From Breoghania sp. L-A4 (lineage in GTDB: Bacteria > Pseudomonadota > Alphaproteobacteria > Rhizobiales > Stappiaceae), in NCBI RefSeq assembly GCF_003432385.1, contig NZ_CP031841.1, forward strand, positions 2,271,579 through 2,335,578: a stretch of 64,000 nt of DNA, written 5' to 3'. This document shows, one piece after another, positions 60,133 to 64,000 of the stretch (positions are counted from its first letter, which is position 1; each line of letters opens with the position of its first letter). The translations under genes and the position numbers were made by a program. The notes beneath the pieces were generated by a model that was not told where the DNA came from, ran no database searches, and saw only the letters and a list, made by a program, of their open reading frames with translations.

Positions 60133-61629
60133 TCAGGCTGCGGTGTCGACGCAGACGTATTTGAGGTCGGTGAAGGCTTCCAGGCCGTGCCGCGATCCCT
60201 CGCGGCCCATGCCCGACTGCTTGACGCCGCCGAAGGGGATCGGCGCGCCGGTGATCTTGACGCGGTTGACGGCCACCATACCGAAGTCCAGTGCGTGCGC
60301 CATGCGCCGCTGACGCGCGCCGTTTTCGCTCACCACATAGGCGACGAGGCCGTATTCCGTTGCGTTCGCCCGGTCGATCACCTCGTCTTCGGTGTCGAAC
60401 GGCGCGATGGCGGCGACGGGGCCGAATGTTTCCTCGCGCATGATCAGCGCTTCGTCGGGCACGTCCGCCAGCAGCGTCGGCGTGAGGAACAACGGTCCCG
60501 CCGGGTGCCGGTTGCCGCCGGTGAGCAGCCGCGCGCCATGCGCCAGGGCATCTGCGATCTGCGCTTCCACCTTGGCCACCGCGCGGCCATGCATCAGCGG
60601 GCCGATGTCGGTGGCCTCATCCAGCCCGGGACCGACCCTGAGCGCGGCGATTGCCTCGGCATAGGCCGTGGCGAAGCGATCATAGACCGGCCGTGCGACA
60701 TAAATGCGGTTTGCGGCGAGGCAGTCCTGGCCCGAGGTCGCGAATTTCGCGTCCACCGCGATCCGTACCGCCTTGCCGATGTCGGCGTCGTCAAACACGA
60801 TCAGCGGCGCGTGGCCGCCGAGTTCCATCACCAGCCGCTTCATCGTGGGCGCGCATTGTGCGGCGATCAGCCGGCCGATGTCCGTGGAGCCGGTAAAACT
60901 CATCACGCGCACGCGGGTGTCCTCGCACAGGCGGCCGACGATGGTCGCCGCGTTGCCGGTCACCACGTTGAAGACCCCGGCGGGCAGCCCTGCGCGTTCG
61001 CCCAGTTCGGCAAGCGCCAGCGCTGACAGCGGGGTCTCAGACGAGGGATGCGCGACGACGGTGCAGCCGGCGGCCAGCGCCGCCGCCGCCTTTCGGGTGA
61101 GCATGGCGCAGGGAAAGTTCCACGGCGTGACGATGCCGGCGACGCCCAGCGCCTCGCGCCGCACGGACATCTCCGCGTTCGGCAGATGGCTGGTGACGGC
61201 TTCGGCGTTCATCCGCTTGGCCTCTTCCGCGTACCACTCGACGAAGGACGCCGCATAGTCGATCTCGCCGCGCGACTCCGAAAGTGGCTTCCCCTGTTCC
61301 AGGGTCATCAGCAGCGCCAGGTCTTCCTTGGCGGCGAGGATCAGATCAAACCAGGCGCGCAGGATCGTCGCGCGCTGCTGCGGCAGCATGGCCTTCCAGG
61401 CCGGAAACGCATCCGATGCCGCGTCGATGGCGTGGCTGGTCTGCTCGGCGTCGAGCGCCGCGACCCAGGCGAGCGTGTCGCCGCTGGCCGGATCGGCAAC
61501 CTCGAAATGCGCGGCGGTGCCGCTCGCGGTCCAGCTTCCGCCGACATAGGCGAGCTGGCGCAGCAGACGGCGATCGGTGAGGCGGTCCAGCGCGGCGTGG
61601 CGGTTGGGTCGGGCAAACAACGCGGTCAT
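60133..61629 (-). CDS. Succinate/aspartate-semialdehyde dehydrogenase family protein
   Basis: 498-residue NAD(P)-dependent aldehyde dehydrogenase of the GabD group. Catalytic Cys303 (KFATSGQDCLAANRIYVARP) and Glu269 (KRLVMELGGHAPLIVFDDAD); GVAGIVTPWNFPCAMLTRK at the cofactor site. The usual KPSE-type Lys is replaced (VVAHPSSETPL), which may change cofactor choice. GGGAGA is seven bases before the ATG. Runs with the aminotransferase 15 bases downstream; in ectoine clusters this gene (ssd) oxidises aspartate semialdehyde to aspartate. Confidence 0.9.
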   Translation of the reverse strand: MTALFARPNRHAALDRLTDRRLLRQLAYVGGSWTASGTAAHFEVADPASGDTLAWVAALDAEQTSHAIDAASDAFPAWKAMLPQQRATILRAWFDLILAAKEDLALLMTLEQGKPLSESRGEIDYAASFVEWYAEEAKRMNAEAVTSHLPNAEMSVRREALGVAGIVTPWNFPCAMLTRKAAAALAAGCTVVAHPSSETPLSALALAELGERAGLPAGVFNVVTGNAATIVGRLCEDTRVRVMSFTGSTDIGRLIAAQCAPTMKRLVMELGGHAPLIVFDDADIGKAVRIAVDAKFATSGQDCLAANRIYVARPVYDRFATAYAEAIAALRVGPGLDEATDIGPLMHGRAVAKVEAQIADALAHGARLLTGGNRHPAGPLFLTPTLLADVPDEALIMREETFGPVAAIAPFDTEDEVIDRANATEYGLVAYVVSENGARQRRMAHALDFGMVAVNRVKITGAPIPFGGVKQSGMGREGSRHGLEAFTDLKYVCVDTAA

Positions 61630-61766
61630 GCAGAATCTCCCGGGTTCGGATGGTAGAAGAGAAATAGACCCGTTGCGCAGGAGAGAGAGGCTATTGGACG
61701 GCGTGCAGGCAGAGAGATTGTCTGTTTTGAGAGGCTGACGGAGACGATGTCTCCGCAGTGCAGGCT

Positions 61767-62261
61767 TCATGAGTTGGCGGTGGGCAGCAGCGCGGCCACC
61801 GGCAGCACGGTTTCCTCCTTCACCGTCTTGGTGACGATGTAGGTGAAGTAGCGGTCGATGCCGATCTCGCGGTCAAGCAGGGAATCGACGAGCCGCTGGT
61901 AGGCGTCGATGTCGCGCGCCATGATTTTCAGCACATAGTCGACACCGCCGCCGACCGACCAGCAGGCGGTGACTTCGGGCACGTCCCGGATCGCGTGTTC
62001 GAACCGGTCGAAATCCGCCTGACGGTGGTTGCCCAGGGTCACCTCCATCAGCACGGTGGCCACGGGCGCGATCACCCGCATGGCGACCCGGGCATGATAT
62101 CCCGCCACGATTCCCGCCTTTTCAAGCTTGCGCAGCCGCATCCAGCACGGGGTGGGCGAGAGCCCGGCCTTTTCCGCCAGCGCCAGCTTGGTAATGCGCC
62201 CGTCGCGCTGGATCGCCTCGAGAATGCGCAGGTCGATCGGGTCGAGCTTGAGGCCGGTCAT
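61767..62261 (-). CDS. asnC: AsnC/Lrp family transcriptional regulator
   Basis: 164 residues: N-terminal winged HTH (LDPIDLRILEAIQRDGRITK and AEKAGLSPTPCWMRLRKLEK) and C-terminal RAM domain (VTACWSVGGGVDYVLKIMAR). The start at 62261 is chosen because family proteins begin just before LDPIDLRIL; two ATGs further upstream are possible. Divergent from the MocR gene across an 89-base spacer. Ectoine clusters commonly carry such a gene. Confidence 0.88.
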   Translation of the reverse strand: MTGLKLDPIDLRILEAIQRDGRITKLALAEKAGLSPTPCWMRLRKLEKAGIVAGYHARVAMRVIAPVATVLMEVTLGNHRQADFDRFEHAIRDVPEVTACWSVGGGVDYVLKIMARDIDAYQRLVDSLLDREIGIDRYFTYIVTKTVKEETVLPVAALLPTANS

Positions 62262-62307
62262 TGCTATGGTTCCGTGCACTGTTGTCCGCATCACCATGAT
62301 GCCGCGA

Positions 62308-62339
62308 GATTTTGATTGTCAATTGCACTGATTTTGATC
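62308..62339. promoter_or_regulatory. Candidate MocR operator, autoregulatory site
   Basis: GATTTTGAT occurs twice (62308-62316 and 62330-62338), start-to-start 22 bases or about two helical turns, with AATTGCACTG between at 62321-62330. The last two parts recur, with a five-base insertion, before the next gene at 63786. The site overlaps the likely promoter of the MocR gene. Confidence 0.55.
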
Positions 62340-62350
62340 TCATATAAGTC

Positions 62351-63736
62351 ATGACATTCTGGAGTCCCGATCCCACCCTGTTGCGGCGTCCGGCGTATCT
62401 GTCGCTCGCAGACCAGATCGCCCGCGCGATCCATGAGGGCAAGCTCGCGAACGGCGAGCGTTTGCCGCCGCAGCGCAAGATGGCGCATGAACTCAGCCTT
62501 TCCGTTCAGACGGTGAGCCGCGCCTATGAGGACTTGATAAGGCGAGGCCTGGTATCCGGTGAGATCGGCCGGGGCAGCTTCGTCCAGACGATGCGCCGCG
62601 AGCCGGACCCGCCTTATTTGCCGGAGAGGCTTGGCGAGGTCATCGATCTGTCCATCCTCAAGCCGGTCTGCGAGGCCATGCACCATGAGCGGCTGAAGCA
62701 GGGGCTTGGCTGGCTTGCCGAAAACCTGCCTGCGAATTCGGCGCTGTCGTTCCGGCCCAACGTCGTCTTCCCGCGCCATGCCGCCGTCGCGGTGGAGTGG
62801 CTGCGCCGCTGCGGCATCGAGGCCTCCACACAGAACGTCACGGTGACGAACGGCGCGACGGCGGGCATGACGGTGGCGTTGATGAGTGTCGCACCGCCGG
62901 GGTCGACCGTCGCCATGGAAGTCGTCGGCCACCATACGTTGCGGCCGCTGGCAAACTATCTGGGCTTCAATCTTGATGGGCTGGCTGTCGACGAGGACGG
63001 CATGATCCCCGAGGCGCTCGACGCGGCCTGCCGGCGTCACGACATCCGCGCCGTGTTCCTGCAGCCCTCGGTCATGAATCCGCGCGCCGTCCTGATGAGC
63101 CAGGCGCGCCGCGAGGCGCTGGCGGCGGTCGCGCGCCAGCACGACATCGCGATCATCGAGAACGACGTCCTGGGCCCGCTTGTCGAGGACCGTCCGCCGC
63201 CGGTCGCCGCAATCGCGCCCGAACGCACGATCTATATCACCAGTTTCACCAAGATTACGGTGCCGGGCCTGCGCATCGGTTATCTCGCGGCCCCCGACCG
63301 TTATGTCGCCGCCGCCACCAACCGGCATCTGGTGACCAACTGGATGGCCACGCCGATGGTGGCCGACATCGCCTCGCAATGGGTGCTGGACGGCACCGCC
63401 CTGGACCTCATGATGTGGCAGCGCGCGGCCCTGCGCCGCCGCCAGGCGATTGCCGCCGAGGTGCTGCAGGGCGTTCGCTACCGCAGCCATCGCGACGCGT
63501 TGCATCTGTGGCTGCCGCTGCGCGGCGAGCGGACGGAGGCCGGGTTCGTCGCCCAGGCGCGGCTGCTCGGTGTCGCGGTCGCGCCGGGCGAGTCGTTCCG
63601 CGTGGCCGACGGCGGCACGCAGCCGGCGGTGCGCGTCGCCCTGGGCTCCACCGGAGAGGACGAACTCCGGGCCGGGCTCGGGATGATCGCAAAACTTCTG
63701 CTGGGCGATCCGGAGATGCCGTTGCTGGCGATCTGA
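62351..63736 (+). CDS. enuR: MocR-type PLP-dependent regulator, EnuR-like
   Basis: 461 residues: GntR-type winged HTH (YLSLADQIARAIHEGKLANG, QTVSRAYEDLIRRGLVSGEI), a linker, and a fold-type I aminotransferase-like domain. The PLP Lys is residue 301 in YITSFTKITVPGLRIG. EnuR of Ruegeria pomeroyi is a regulator of this kind whose PLP Lys, as I recall, is 302. The flanking genes (asnC, ssd, atf, an ABC ATPase) support control of ectoine/hydroxyectoine use. GabR or another MocR member is the alternative. The leader is very short. Confidence 0.75.
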   Translation: MTFWSPDPTLLRRPAYLSLADQIARAIHEGKLANGERLPPQRKMAHELSLSVQTVSRAYEDLIRRGLVSGEIGRGSFVQTMRREPDPPYLPERLGEVIDLSILKPVCEAMHHERLKQGLGWLAENLPANSALSFRPNVVFPRHAAVAVEWLRRCGIEASTQNVTVTNGATAGMTVALMSVAPPGSTVAMEVVGHHTLRPLANYLGFNLDGLAVDEDGMIPEALDAACRRHDIRAVFLQPSVMNPRAVLMSQARREALAAVARQHDIAIIENDVLGPLVEDRPPPVAAIAPERTIYITSFTKITVPGLRIGYLAAPDRYVAAATNRHLVTNWMATPMVADIASQWVLDGTALDLMMWQRAALRRRQAIAAEVLQGVRYRSHRDALHLWLPLRGERTEAGFVAQARLLGVAVAPGESFRVADGGTQPAVRVALGSTGEDELRAGLGMIAKLLLGDPEMPLLAI

Positions 63737-63785
63737 TTGCCCGGAATTTGAGCGCCGGCGCATGATATCTGTGCGGGAATTCAAT

Positions 63786-63809
63786 AATTGTACTGATACT
63801 ATTTTGATC
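63786..63809. promoter_or_regulatory. Candidate MocR operator upstream of the ABC gene
   Basis: AATTGTACTG-ATACT-ATTTTGATC parallels AATTGCACTG-ATTTTGATC before the MocR gene. A consensus TTGACA follows at 63811-63816, but no clear -10 is seen. It suggests the transporter operon is controlled by the MocR regulator. Confidence 0.5.
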
Positions 63810-63871
63810 ATTGACATGATTTGGTAACTTTCGCATCGTCAGTGCTTCGGTTTCTCCAGCTGGAGCGCTGC

Positions 63872-64000
63872 ATGTCCGCGCCAAATGTCTCGCCGATCAT
63901 ATCAATCGACTCCATCTCCAAGAGCTTCGGCGATGTCACGGTTCTGGACGGGTTGTCGATGCAGGTCATGCCGGGTGAAAAGCTCGCGCTGATCGGCCCG
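63872..64000 (+). CDS. ABC transporter ATP-binding protein, N-terminal fragment
   Basis: 43 codons before the window ends. IISIDSISKSFGDVTVLDGL and GEKLALIGP are the start of an ABC ATPase of the polar amino acid type; Walker A begins at the edge. With the MocR gene and the putative operator upstream it may be ehuA of an ectoine/hydroxyectoine importer, but 43 residues cannot settle that. Confidence 0.7.
   Translation, partial: MSAPNVSPIISIDSISKSFGDVTVLDGLSMQVMPGEKLALIGP

Noticed and set aside
59149-61026. Plus-strand open frame of 625 codons across the aminotransferase and dehydrogenase genes
   Set aside because: Spans two well-supported minus-strand genes and their junction; no recognisable protein.

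Overview
The window is a high-GC bacterial chromosome segment from an alphaproteobacterium, most likely order Hyphomicrobiales (Rhizobiales). The evidence is gene order and gene detail: rpsB-tsf-pyrH-frr-uppS-cdsA-dxr-rseP-bamA-lpxD-fabZ-lpxA-lpxI-lpxB, then gltA, gltX, comEC, lexA, moeA-moaC-trpC-trpD, ppiD, tpiA, secG and pyrG, a lexA operator of the GTTC-N7-GTTC type, and a ribosomal protein S2 with the C-terminal module known from this group. A putative ectoine-use locus at the right end hints at a marine or salt-exposed lifestyle (inference).

Positions 1-34 kb are core genome: the C-terminal part of DNA polymerase III alpha, translation factors (S2, EF-Ts, RRF), isoprenoid and phospholipid genes (dxr, uppS, cdsA), outer-membrane assembly and lipid A genes (rseP, bamA, lpxD/A/I/B, fabZ), central metabolism (gltA, tpiA, pyrG), tryptophan and molybdenum cofactor genes, DNA uptake (comEC) and the SOS repressor.

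Positions 34-64 kb are accessory. After pyrG, a small unknown gene and a VOC-family gene comes a sugar block (35.6-43.4 kb): a CDP-glucose 4,6-dehydratase route with a C-methyltransferase, an epimerase, a CmcI-type enzyme, a second SAM methyltransferase, a short-chain reductase/epimerase and a glycosyltransferase. It probably makes a branched or methylated 6-deoxy sugar for a surface polysaccharide. Next is a nucleobase/nucleoside importer of the BMP type (43.7-48.4 kb) with a CodA-like cytosine deaminase, split by one very AT-rich orphan membrane gene (48.4-49.5 kb). A minus-strand block (51-57.6 kb) holds an allophanate-hydrolase-like amidase and a dipeptide-type ABC importer, with a divergent LysR regulator. 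The right end (58.7-64 kb) holds aminotransferase, aldehyde dehydrogenase, AsnC and MocR/EnuR-type genes and the first codons of an ABC ATPase. Together these resemble the flank of an ectoine/hydroxyectoine catabolic cluster.

A caution for every reader: eight genes (rpsB, pyrH, dxr, comEC, tpiA, the second methyltransferase, the glycosyltransferase and the amidase) are interrupted by ten shifts, each fitting loss of one base in or beside a short G or C run. Several of these genes are essential, so sequencing or assembly error is the likeliest cause. They are annotated here as full-length genes with the break point given.
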